NCBI GenBank assembly: GCA_020055645.1
Contig: CM034547.1
Coordinates: forward strand, 48,982,909 to 49,046,908
Source: Tomocerus qinae
Lineage: Eukaryota; Arthropoda; Collembola; Entomobryomorpha; Tomoceridae
DNA: 64,000 nt
Direction of reading: 5' to 3'
The position numbers and the translations under genes are program-made. The notes under the pieces were generated by a model. The model was not told where the DNA came from, did not search any database, and saw only the letters and a program-made list of their open reading frames with translations. This document shows, one piece after another, positions 40,014 through 50,331 of the stretch. Every line of letters starts with the position of its first letter. The first letter of the stretch is position 1.

Positions 40014-42319
40014 GTAGGAAACTAAATTATAATCATGAATTTAGTGTAGCACATTAGTTCACAAAGAAGATTGGAGAAGAAAAAAGCTTTCTCACGTCTC
40101 TTTCTAATAATTTAACTTTTTCTGCTAACGATAAGGAACTGAGGTAATGCAAGTCCTCGAGTTCTCTAATTCACAGTCGTTAAGAGTATGGTGATACAAT
40201 CTAACAATAGAATAAATGGTGTTAGGTGAGAGGCAAAGTGGCCTACGTCTTTGTAGAAGAATCCCCGACAATGTCTAACCTAACTCTACTGTCAAGTGTC
40301 AAGGCAGCTTGCCTGCTCGGAATGCAAATGCATCTTTTTCACTTCTTCAGTCAAAGTCAAGTGGAGATAAAACACACACATTGATATTGGAATGAACTAA
40401 CTATTAGGTGGTGGAGATCAGACCAAGACGAAAACCAAATCAGGTTGACTCCATCGTCTTTATATCTCCTTAAAGTTTAGCCACCTTCCCTTGCACACAT
40501 TATAAACTATTATGAATAGTTAACAATGACTCTGGAGAGATATATTTAACAGATACAACTCTTTCGTACTAACCATGCAAATGCAAAAAGAATAATGACA
40601 TCACAAAATTTCAAAGGTGCCGTTGCCTTGTGTGGAATTATGCATGCATTACGTTTTGTTGGATTACTCTGCCTTGCTCCTTAAGGAAAGGGACGATGTG
40701 AGAGAGATGGAAATGCGATTTGATTCTTCTTATACCAACTCGCTATTACTAATACCAAATACAATTATATAATACTTACCACAATCGCAATGTCAGTCGG
40801 AGAGATAAGCAACTTTTCCTTACGACACTTTGAAGCGAGACAACGCACAGATAGCCAAAGCCTCGTTCGCAAACCAAAACGTACACATCATTGTCCATTT
40901 TATTGTCAAGATCATTTGATGTATTTCCCGAGCTGATATCTGCTGTGCCTAATGCAATTAGAAATACAATACCAATGTCCAATGTAGCTTCATCGTGTCT
41001 CCAATCCCTGATAGGTCATACGCATTTAATTCTAAGCCCAATTTGATAAGAACGATGAAAAATTACTGGATTGTTTGGCTTAAATACTAAAGAATTTACT
41101 TCACAGGTAGCCGCACTCCTTTTTTTAAGAACATTACTATCTTCAAACACTAAATGACCGGCTTGGCTTACGAATCTATCAAATGCTTAACAGATGTAAT
41201 AGTAGTCTGGGTACCCAAAACATACCAGGGCGGCGACTTCCTTGCTACAAATAACTAAATACCAATCATCAACTAGATATTCAGACCATGAAACCCTTGT
41301 ACAAGTCTTATCTAATATATTAGTATTTATCTATCTGTCACTATATCCCTGAATTGAAAAGTTGTCTTAAGGTCATCTACTGTCAATCAGATTCAAGTGG
41401 GAACCTCACTTACACTTGCCAGCCTGAACAACTACACATTTAGCCATAAGCATTCTAAATTAAAATAACAACTTGAGTTTGTCATAATATTTGATACAAA
41501 GGCATTATTTATTAGTACTCTAATGTCCTAGTTGAGGAATTCAATTGTTGAAAGAAGAAGTCACAAATCTACCTGCAATTTCTGAATATAGGGTACTATA
41601 GTTTTCAGTGTTGGCAAATTCAAAATGGATATTTAGCTATGCATTTTTTCTATGGATTAATTGCAACAAATCCCATGGTTTGCATTGTCAGTCCCTTTTG
41701 AACCCATTCTGAAAAGCATACGTCCTTGAAGGAAAGTGATTCGTTAACGCTATTGCATGCAAAAGGATATGTAGATCTAGTGTAAGGGTATGTAGAAAGA
41801 AATTTACAAAATCTGAAGTTTGCATTTGCAATTCTGTAATTTAATATAAATGATGAATAATGCAAGAGGTTTATTTAACATGGTATAGTTCTGTTGTAGA
41901 TACTTCATATTAGTATGATTATTTCTGCATTGCATGTCGAGTTGCGTTTGTTTTCAATCTTTCCATCACACGTAGGTACTTACAGATTACATACATGAAA
42001 GTAAAGGAAGACGAGGAGAATTCTATATTAAAGTGCGCGTGCAAGATAGTTTGCATGTTATTTGTTTTATTATGCAACTGATATTATTAGTATTCATGAG
42101 AGGGCTTCTATTACTGTGTGTAAGTGTGTTGTGTTTATTCGTATATGTGTGCAATGAAATGGAAGAGATTGGCATACAGATACTGTATAGTAAATAGTAG
42201 TAAATAAGTAAAGGTAGATGCAAGTCAAGCAAGCATAAAACAGTGTTATAATAATTACATAGGTATACTGCGTACCGATACGTGCATATTATCTACTTAC
42301 TTATTAAGTATCTACTTAC

Positions 42320-42545
42320 TAAGGCATTGCCCAACAGTTGGGTACAGCCAAGCCAAAGTTGAATTTATTTACTCTGACTCTAAGAGATGATATTGGATTG
42401 ACTTACCTGCCCAGTCAGTTAGTTATGGTTATGACTATAATAATATTTCTGTTCCATACACAATGGCATAATGGAAAAGTGTATGAAAGAGAGTGGATGA
42501 GACGAAGCTTCTGCCGAAGGCCGTTCAGTGCTGGGATATGTATTT
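42320..42545 (+). repeat. possible degraded LINE 3'-tail fragments
   Basis: Two phrases, GGCATTGCCCAACAGTTGGG (42323-42342) and GGCCGTTCAGTGCTGGGATA (42519-42538), resemble the GGCCTTYGCCCAGCAGTGGGA phrase that ends many invertebrate non-LTR elements. The frame between them ends MRRSFCRRPFSAGICISIC. No reverse transcriptase block is visible. The call rests only on this remembered phrase. Confidence 0.2.
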
Positions 42546-43120
42546 CCATATGTTAAGTGACTCAGTTTATCTAGACCTAGCCTAAGGACTTGCAACAAAC
42601 CTACAGTACTTATTTGTACTATTTTACTTATAGATGTGCATCATATCTATGAGGGTGTAGGTAGAAATCAAGAAAAGTTCCTCGTATAAAAATTGAATTA
42701 GGTTTTGCTCACGTATAATATCAGCATAATATAAGTACTACATAGTATTTACATTAACAGAAGAATTAAATATGCGAGTGAGCAGGTATTCTTATAGTAT
42801 AAGAAATTTTATCGGAGGTACTCGTAGTAGTATATATATAGTATAATATGTAATATTTTCAAGTATATAGTTTTATAGATAATGTGTTTATACAAAGCAA
42901 AGATTTTTTGAGTGAGCCACTCTGTGCTACTATAAAACAAAACAAAGTGAGTGAGGAATGAAAGCAAGTCAAGCTGAGAGACGGGTCTGAGGGATAGAAT
43001 GCTTTGGGTTTGATTGAGATTCTGATGAGTCATAAATCATCAGCCAGGGGATTCAATTGAAAAGAGGGATAAGTAATACTTAATAATGATAATTCTTTCA
43101 ACTCTTTTGATTGCTTGCAG

Positions 43121-43605
43121 ATGAAGAAGACGTGGACGGCCCTAGCCAGACCCATGTTCGTCACAGCTACGCGAACAACAGCACTAGCCCCTACGTGTAT
43201 CAGATTGAAGAGCTAAACGGGAACCGGACGAATACACCCGACTCTGATATCAGTGGCTTGACTCTGAGCAACACTCAGTTGAATCGCATCTCCGCCTGTG
43301 TTGGAGCTGAGATTATTAGCGGTGGGCATATTAATAACAAGTGCACATCTTCATCTTACTCCAACGGAGGAGCTGTTGTGCTGGTAGAACAGCATCATCA
43401 AAGATCCTCTAGTCTCGCTCTTGACATTGACTACGGAGATACACTTGCTCTGCCTCAACCACCACCGTACAGGGCACCCCCATCTGCCCTCGGCAACAAT
43501 TCAGGGCCACTCTCCTTCAATCTCCCTGACGAAACTATACTTGCTAAACAGGCTCAGTCAGAAAAGAGCCCTAACACATATCAGACTCACTCTTCAAAAT
43601 TTCCT
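43121..43605 (+). CDS. internal coding exon, Ser/Asn-rich protein with PPPY motif
   Basis: This is the longest clear exon of the main gene. It follows a good acceptor (pyrimidine-rich tract ending TTGCTTGCAG) and ends at CCT|GTAAGT. The 485 bases enter in phase 1, so the upstream exon supplies the first base of the first codon, and leave in phase 0. They encode about 162 residues. The start is acidic (EEDVDGPS), followed by PYVYQIEELN, a Ser/Asn-rich middle, an RSSS phosphosite-like patch near residues 95-98, and LPQPPPYRAPPS, in which PPPY (residues 114-117) matches the PPxY core bound by WW domains. There is no signal peptide, membrane segment or recognisable folded domain, so it is probably a disordered intracellular region. 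G+C is clearly above the flanking DNA. I do not recognise the protein. The exon call itself is secure from splice sites, composition and phase agreement with the next exon. Confidence 0.88.
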
Positions 43606-46493
43606 GTAAGTTATTTTTCCCACATCATCCTATTCTTAACTAATCTTTATAATACCATTAACGAATCAATAGTAATAATCTATTATTACTGTTAATTAAA
43701 TGCAGTTAGTATGTAGGGCAAACGTTTACATTTCCATTTAACTGTAAGTGTAGTTATCCGTAACACTCTCTAATTACTTTTCATTCATTTTTATTCCATG
43801 TGGGTTTTACGATACATACTGAAGATTCTCATCTATTGTTTAGTGCTCTATACTTACTACATACATTTTGCACTGCATTACTTCACGTACAATAAATCAT
43901 AGGAGTACTGCGGATGTAGTGTAGTTTCAGTAGTGTCTCCATTTCCGGTGCGATTTTCTATTTGAAACTGATTGTAAAGCATTCTGTGACGATTGCTGTG
44001 TTTTGTCCAATAACTTTTGTTTTGGTGAATGAGTTTTCCTCCCCTTACGTCCCTATGTTTAGTTATTCCTATTACTCTGTGCAAGCGAGTGCATAGGTAT
44101 GTAGCGACATAAATATTTGTTCCCTCCGTGTGGCTCTGTCGTGTCCGTGTCATGTCTACCTATATGCTTATTATGAACAATACTATATATTAGTTACACA
44201 TACCAGGCCACACTACCGTTTATACGTATAATATTACGTTTTCATGTCACATTCACATCCATTTCTGTTCTATGGACAAGTGATTTTCCATCCATTTAAT
44301 CATATTGCCCATGTCTGTATAAGGCAGCGGATTTGGTAATCATAAATCATGGTGTAATTATAACATAGAGATACTAAATCGCAATAAGGCTTATCTTTAC
44401 CGGCTGCCTTGGCTATCCGACCAAATCCATAAAGCAAAAGCTACGTGCAATGTGACATGACATGACAGCTGGTAAATATTACTTTATGGATACAACTTCA
44501 CTTCGTGTATATTTATAATGGTGGAGAGACGTCAACTTTTACATGATACCTGGTTTGGTTTGACTGCATTGGGCTGTAAGACTCATTTCCTGTTTCCGAA
44601 AGTTATTTTATTATCTCTAAACTAGACTGGAGTGGGATGGAAACATTTTCAGCAGAGGCTAAAGGGAAGTTGTGTCTCTACGTGCATTGAAAATTCGTGT
44701 GAGTTAGTTCAGTGTGAAAGTCAAAGTTGACGTTGATGTTACCATTTGTGGGCAGGTACTATCTCCAAACATACATTTCCTAACATCCAGTTCAACTCCC
44801 GAATCTCATTTGACTATTCTGTACATATAGAGTATACTAAAACTATGTAGTAAAAAGCTCCCATAATAATAAGACAAAAATTATTCATCGTTAATTTCGT
44901 TTCACATAGAAGGGTTACTGTAATGCACATTAGGTACTTAGTAGCAATAATAAAAATTATAGGTAGGTTAGTGTATTTCACATCCACATTGTATGGAAAG
45001 GCAGTTAGTGCACTATTACACTACTACTTACATACTAAATGGTATTTGTAGTGTTCGTTGTACCTTATAACTCCGTAATTATAATAAAATTATGTCCCAC
45101 GTAAAGGAATTTCGCTTGGGGTATATTCTACGGAAAAACTTTTCAATTAACTATACACATTATCCTTATAGTTAGCGATATTTATTGCCTTACACATAGT
45201 GTGCGACAATATACTATTTAGCTAATGCATGCCTCTATGTTAATGAATATACCAAACATTAGTGTATGCATACCTATGCATTATAGTTACATTAATATTT
45301 ATTAATATACTGAACATGTATTAATGCACGTAAAGGGTAACTCTAGTATGGGAATTAAAAAGTAGTAGAAAAATAAGCCTACAACAATACATGTAAATGC
45401 ACATAAATGTAATGGTAACGGAAAGGAAGAAGGTAGGATTCGCACCTGTTGCCTCTTGCTGAAATGTATAGTGCTAAGCTACCTAAGTACTATATACGTT
45501 GAGCTTCGTAAAAAAAAGCTTCAAATCCTGTTGCCTATTTACCTCTAGATTTATTCACGTTACTTTACACTTTGGTATTTATTATTTAGTATTGTATCGA
45601 GACTCAGTTGAAAACATCCCCACTTAACAACTCCGAACACTATTAAACATCTTAGTAGTATTTGACTGGGTTGGCAATCACAATCAATATCACATTGTTA
45701 CAAGAACATATTTACCCTTACAAAGTGAAGATGGGTCGACATATTGTTAACTACATATACAGTTTCGCTCTGCCAGGAGAAGTTTGCAATTGCATTCAGT
45801 AATTCACGTCAGATAACATTTCAAATGCAATCGAGATTTGTGTCTCTGTTCTGCATTCTTTTGTGGGATCTTACACCCTGTAATATACAGACGAGATAAA
45901 ACTTCAGAAGAGAGGAACTAACTGGCTTGAGAATGTTGACTGTTTTGCATTCTGTTCTGATTGTTTTGTCTTAGGCATGTCAGTTTTGTTTCTGCAGTGC
46001 TAATTCCTGTGCTCATGCAGATTCGTCTCTAGGAGTCATTAACATTCCTCCATTCATAATAATCAAATCAGAATACAATCCATCTCCTTCTTTTTCATTT
46101 GATAGTTATTTAGTCTAAATACCTTTAGGCTGATAAAGAAACTAAGCTACGTCACTTTATTCGAACGTTACCTGTCTTTGTCAATCAGTAGTTATTTACC
46201 AGTTACTATTTACTACATTTACAGTGCTTTTGTTTTAAATGTACATTGTGAGAGATAGTCTGTGAAAAAGAAAGGGGATGGGTTTGAAGTTTTGTCCGAC
46301 TCTCCTTTCATTTTACATGTTTTTATTCAGCAGGATCACATTGCATTGGACTTTTTCACGTGTGATATTTGTTAAATTAACATGAGATGTGTGGGTAATT
46401 GTTAGGGAATTGCAATCGCATTTATTTTATTGTGCTTTGCAATTAATGGAAGCTGTACTGACCACTTCGTTTCGTTTTGTGTTGTGTGAGCAG
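43606..46493 (+). other. intron, phase 0, 2.9 kb
   Basis: GTAAGT to GTGAGCAG. The - strand frame at 43878-44153 (91 codons) is hydrophilic but has no splice or domain support. A decayed tRNA-like box A/box B pair lies on the - strand at about 45430-45480. No cassette exon was found. Confidence 0.8.
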
Positions 46494-46703
46494 ATTGTGC
46501 GAGAAGTGATTTTCTCTAAAGACCCCACATCTCCTCAACCATCACGACAAAGTATCGCCGGTCCTGGGAATTCTCAACCTCTAGTATCTTCTTTGAAACA
46601 GACCAGAAATCTCCCGTCTAAGTTACCTTCTCACATCTCCTCGGAAAAATTGGATAAAAAGCTAACTACCAAACAACTTGCATGGTCCGACGAGAGAAAA
46701 GCT
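46494..46703 (+). CDS. internal coding exon of the same gene (70 codons)
   Basis: The acceptor ends GTTGTGTGAGCAG and the donor is GCT|GTAAGT. The exon is 210 bases, exactly 70 codons, phase 0 at both ends, so it joins in frame to the exon ending at 43605. It could also be skipped without shifting the frame. The peptide starts IVREVIFSKDPTSPQPS and ends TTKQLAWSDERKA. It is rich in Ser, Pro, Lys and Gln, with no Cys and no hydrophobic segment, which fits a linker or docking region of a cytoplasmic or nuclear adaptor. No known domain is visible. The open frame continues upstream of the acceptor, but composition changes sharply there, so the acceptor rather than an upstream codon marks the exon edge. 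Confidence 0.85.
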
Positions 46704-47939
46704 GTAAGTACAGATTTTTCTATTTAATATTCTAATACATTAACAACATATTAATTTACGCCTTAAAATGTGTGCCTGAAGCCCATTTTCAGTTTAAATG
46801 CCTAACTAGCTATTAGACAAAGCTTTATTTGACATAATTAGCCTAAAAGTTCTAAAACCTTATTTACTTAATGCTCTTTAATGGAATGTTTGCTTATCGC
46901 TTATTTGAAGGAATTACCATTTTAATATTCTGCTTTACACTACACACGACTGGTTTTAGGGTGGTGCCTTATTTGCGGAAAATTAACATACCATCAAAAT
47001 CCTCTACATCATTAGTATTAGTTAGTGGACTTGTATCAGGTGTTATTAGCTTTTGTATACTCTTCTGCAATTTGCAAATTGTGTGTAGGCAGATTGTTAT
47101 AATAACAATACACAGGCGAGTTTAAATGGCCTTTTAACATATTACGGAATAGACACCAGACATTTGAAGTGTCTGTAGCTCTTTAAAAATAAAATACAGA
47201 TTAACATTCCTTTGTGGAAGTGTTGTTTCCCTATTTAAAGACAGCAGCAATTATTTGCCAAGGAGAGACTGGTACTGCCCTAGGTTATTAAGTACAGAAA
47301 ATCCGAAATAAGTAAAGCGATAAACGTTGCTGACCAATGCCCTATTTTCACCAAATCAACACTTGTATTGTTGTCTTAGTTTAAGTACTGTAAGTAGTAA
47401 GACAGCAATGTAATTTCAGAGAAACATGTAAAGAAATAGTACCATTGGGGTCATAACCGTGTATCAGTAATAGATCAAGATCGATCGTGGCAAATGTAGT
47501 CTAATTTTATGACATTTTGTTCAGTCCATTTGGTTGTCACTACTAAAAACATGTCTCTAATAATTGAAGAGAGCGTATGTGCTTACGTTCAATACAATTA
47601 CAGGTTCGCAAATTGATATTTCTACTTATATCGATATGATGGCCAATAAAATCATTTTTATGAAATGAAGCCTGTTGTAGAGTTCGTCGATTGAGAGATT
47701 TGATGGGTAAATAAAAGTGACGTTTAGTCCAACTTACCAACACACCCAGATATTTTATCTATAGGTATGTGAATGAAGTGTGAAAAGCATATCAAGTTAA
47801 ACGGTGTATCCTTATAGTAGCTTTTGAAACAATTTCAATTCAAGTTTTATCTGAGACTCGAATATACGCATTATGTTAATTCTATTATATTGACTTGCTA
47901 ATTCTGTAATTTTATATGCATGCCCCTCCGTCTCTGTAG

Positions 47940-47969
47940 AAGCCTTTGACAAATAAAGATAAGGCACAG
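47940..47969 (+). CDS. candidate 30-nt cassette microexon (10 codons)
   Basis: Within the intron 46704-48448 a strong acceptor (CCCCTCCGTCTCTGTAG) is followed by 30 bases that read KPLTNKDKAQ in phase 0 and then CAG|GTTTAA, a usable but weak donor. Both flanking exons are phase 0 at this point, so including or skipping it keeps the frame: WSDERKA, then KPLTNKDKAQ, then CTLDSK. TATATGCATGCCCC lies just before the pyrimidine tract. It carries GCATG, the core of the Rbfox binding site, and TGC motifs of the kind found upstream of neural microexons. Known: animal neural microexons are 3-27 nt or slightly longer, keep frame and often have weak donors. Inferred: this is a regulated cassette exon. 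There is no transcript evidence, and a 10-codon open stretch is easy to get by chance. Confidence 0.4.
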
Positions 47970-48448
47970 GTTTAAAAAAATATTCTGGTTTTCTTGTTCC
48001 AGACTTCTTTCAGCTAGTAACTAGTAGTATTTTATCTGCCTATGTCCTAGCATGAAAGATTTAGGCGATACATCATTAGATGCGTATAGTACTTGGCATG
48101 CTACGTAGTTCTAGAATCTAAAGCTAAATAATGTACAGCTTTATTGTTTTTTGCAGACAATAAAATTTTCCATATTGCAGTCCTCTATTCTACTGCCTTC
48201 TCGGATTTCTCAGTTGTTGGTTTAGATGGGACATAAAATTATACTGCATTTTCCAGCCTCCTCCCTTAATGTAGCAGAAGATTGCAGACTTGAGTAGAGT
48301 TTGGTTGCGTACTGTTAAGCTGTAGATTACTTAATTGCGCCAAAGATTTAGATAAGAGTTTTATTAGATTGATGAAAATGGAGAATACTTGACTTTGACT
48401 GACTGACAGTAATACTGAATGCAATGACTTTAATTGTTTTCATTTCAG

Positions 48449-48550
48449 TGCACACTGGACAGTAAGACAGCCAGAGATTTTCAGCAAAGATTACTTGCAC
48501 AGCAAACCGTCACAAGAAGAAATAGCTTGGATTTGGAAAAGTTCATACAA
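48449..48550 (+). CDS. internal coding exon of the same gene (34 codons)
   Basis: The acceptor is TTGTTTTCATTTCAG and the donor CAA|GTAAGA, both strong. The 102 bases are 34 codons, phase 0 at both ends, so this exon is also symmetric and skippable. It encodes CTLDSKTARDFQQRLLAQQ followed by TVTRRNSLDLEKFIQ. The first half could form a short amphipathic helix. RRNS (residues 23-26) fits the R-R-x-S consensus of basophilic kinases such as PKA. Composition and splice sites make the exon secure. The protein family is not recognised. Confidence 0.85.
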
Positions 48551-49350
48551 GTAAGATATAATCCTGCAATATAAACAATTTGAGTTGTTAGGTGCTGTAT
48601 TTCTGTAGTTAATGCTGTATTACTAAGTCTTCTGGTTTGGAGTCAAGTCTAATAGTCTGTAGTTCTGGAAAATGTACAAGTGAATAATCACATTATCAAA
48701 TGTCTTGGGTCTTCGTCTCCCTTATTATGTTTGACTGCTCTCCTAATTGATGGGTTACTTTTTCATCGTTACTAACTAAGAGCAACTACTTATAATAAAC
48801 TACGCTTATGGTTTTCCTCTTACCACATTATCGTAGGTTGTCAGCTAGTTAGAGCATACCAAAGCAAATGGGAGACTTGTTCCACTACAGTACTAATGAA
48901 TTCATTTTAGGAATCCAGAATTTCCTAACTAACCAAGCAGAGCCGTTAATAGCTCCTGCGTACATTACTTAAAATCTATTCTCATAGATTTTTTTGTCTT
49001 TATCTCACCAAAAACTTTTATATGAAATAATCAACAAAAATGAGTTCAGTCTGTGTATGTTAAGGAAATTCCATGTTGATGTTCATGTTTTACCTGCGAC
49101 ACTGAATTTCTGTAAAGTACAATATTTACTGTACAGTTCACTGGGAGCTGATTTTATAACTTTTTCTTTGCGGTTTTTATAATTTAAGCCAAAGGACGTG
49201 TTACGGTTTTCTGATAAGTCGTAAATAAAATTTCAGAACAAGTGTAGGAAAGGAAACCTCTCTATGCAGTTATACACAATCACTGCACAATTAAGGCATT
49301 TCATTACACTTTTGTCGGGATTCGTAACTTCATGAGCATCACCTTTTCAG

Positions 49351-49419
49351 ACAAGACAGAATAACCACCACAAGGCAGAAGCTAAACTTGACAGATTCCA
49401 ATATCTCAATTATGATGGC
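49351..49419 (+). CDS. possible alternative 3'-terminal exon (23 codons then stop)
   Basis: Eight hundred bases after the exon ending at 48550 a good acceptor (GCATCACCTTTTCAG) is followed, in the required phase 0, by TRQNNHHKAEAKLDRFQYL and NYDG, then TAA at 49420. Used as a last exon it would give a truncated isoform lacking the Ser-rich exon 63402. I see no AATAAA close downstream. A 23-codon open run after an AG is expected by chance fairly often here. Confidence 0.18.
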
Positions 49420-50280
49420 TAAATCAAAGGATGTGCTAATTTGTATGTATGTTAGTCAGTCGTTTTATATTCACGATTGCAGTGCCAGAGAGCATCGTAA
49501 ATATAGTTATGTGATTACCTTTTTAATTTACATGTGTATGTGTATGCTTTACAATATTATTAGCCCCACGATATGAACCAGGTAAGTCATGAACAAAAGA
49601 GATAAAGTTTTTATGGACAGTCATAACATACGGAACATAGACAAAATCCCATACGAGATGCACACTAAACTATTCAAGGTAGAGATTTTCTAAAACTGTT
49701 ATAGTAGTAACTGATTCCATGTGCAATATGTCAAGGTATATGTTTATCTAACTTCGTAACAGTAGTAGAGCTATAGATATACGTTTTAAGATACTCTTAG
49801 ATGACTAACAATGTTACAATACAAACAAAAAACGGTTAGTCTGTCAACAACAGTCAGTCTAACATCATTATTCTATACTATGGTATCATTAGGGATCCCA
49901 TTGTTTCAATTGCTGTAAGACCTTACATGTACATACAAACTGCAAGTGATAGCAAACAAAATTTAACTATAATCCTGCGTTGATTAACAGTTTGCACGTA
50001 CGGGATTCATTTGCTTAGATCAACCTTAAGAAGATTTCATGCGTTTATGTAGCACAAATCTGATCTTTTCTGTATAGGTAGCTAAAATATAGGTGACAGA
50101 GTAAACCACAACATTTCAAAGCAATTTGACTGCTTCCTTTCGGTTTAATGAAGTTGATATACACAAGGAGGGAGGATGGTTAAACTCGGATTAACTTTTT
50201 ATTTGACTTTCTTACGTTCAGTTTTAATTCATTCATTATTTTTTGGTAGTATTACTTTTTCTTTACCTGCCCAATTGCAG

Positions 50281-50331
50281 ATATTACGACGGCATAATGC
50301 TGACTACAGTATATACTATAAAATTCGAGAT
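50281..50331 (+). CDS. possible alternative 3'-terminal exon (17 codons then stop)
   Basis: This follows one of the best pyrimidine tracts in the intron (TTTCTTTACCTGCCCAATTGCAG). In phase 0 it reads ILRRHNADYSIYYKIRD and then TGA at 50332. It could end an isoform after ...LEKFIQ. There is no donor in phase and no clear polyadenylation signal. The acceptor is the main evidence. Confidence 0.15.

Larger units (their letters stand above)
37786..43120 (+). other. presumed intron between candidate exon B and exon 43121
   Basis: It runs from GTAATA (or GTGCTT at 37801) to TTGCTTGCAG. It contains the Harbinger-like MITE, the 31-nt microexon candidate, the possible LINE-tail fragments, and a CCGTCAG...CTGACGG hairpin around 39630-39665 in a GC-richer patch. 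Confidence 0.45.

Noticed and set aside
40271-40384. 37-codon frame MSNLTLLSSVKAACLLGMQM on +
   Set aside because: No good donor and no phase match; short enough to be chance.
40776-40982. - strand frame with a donor-like TGTG|GTAAGT at its end and protein-like piece KCRKEKLLISPTDIAIV in another frame
   Set aside because: No acceptor opens the protein-like frame after its upstream stop, and the two signals are in different frames.
45430-45480. tRNA-like box A (TAGCTTAGCAC) and box B (GGTGCGAATCC) on -
   Set aside because: The boxes are about nine bases too close and neither acceptor nor T stem pairs; at most a decayed tRNA relic.
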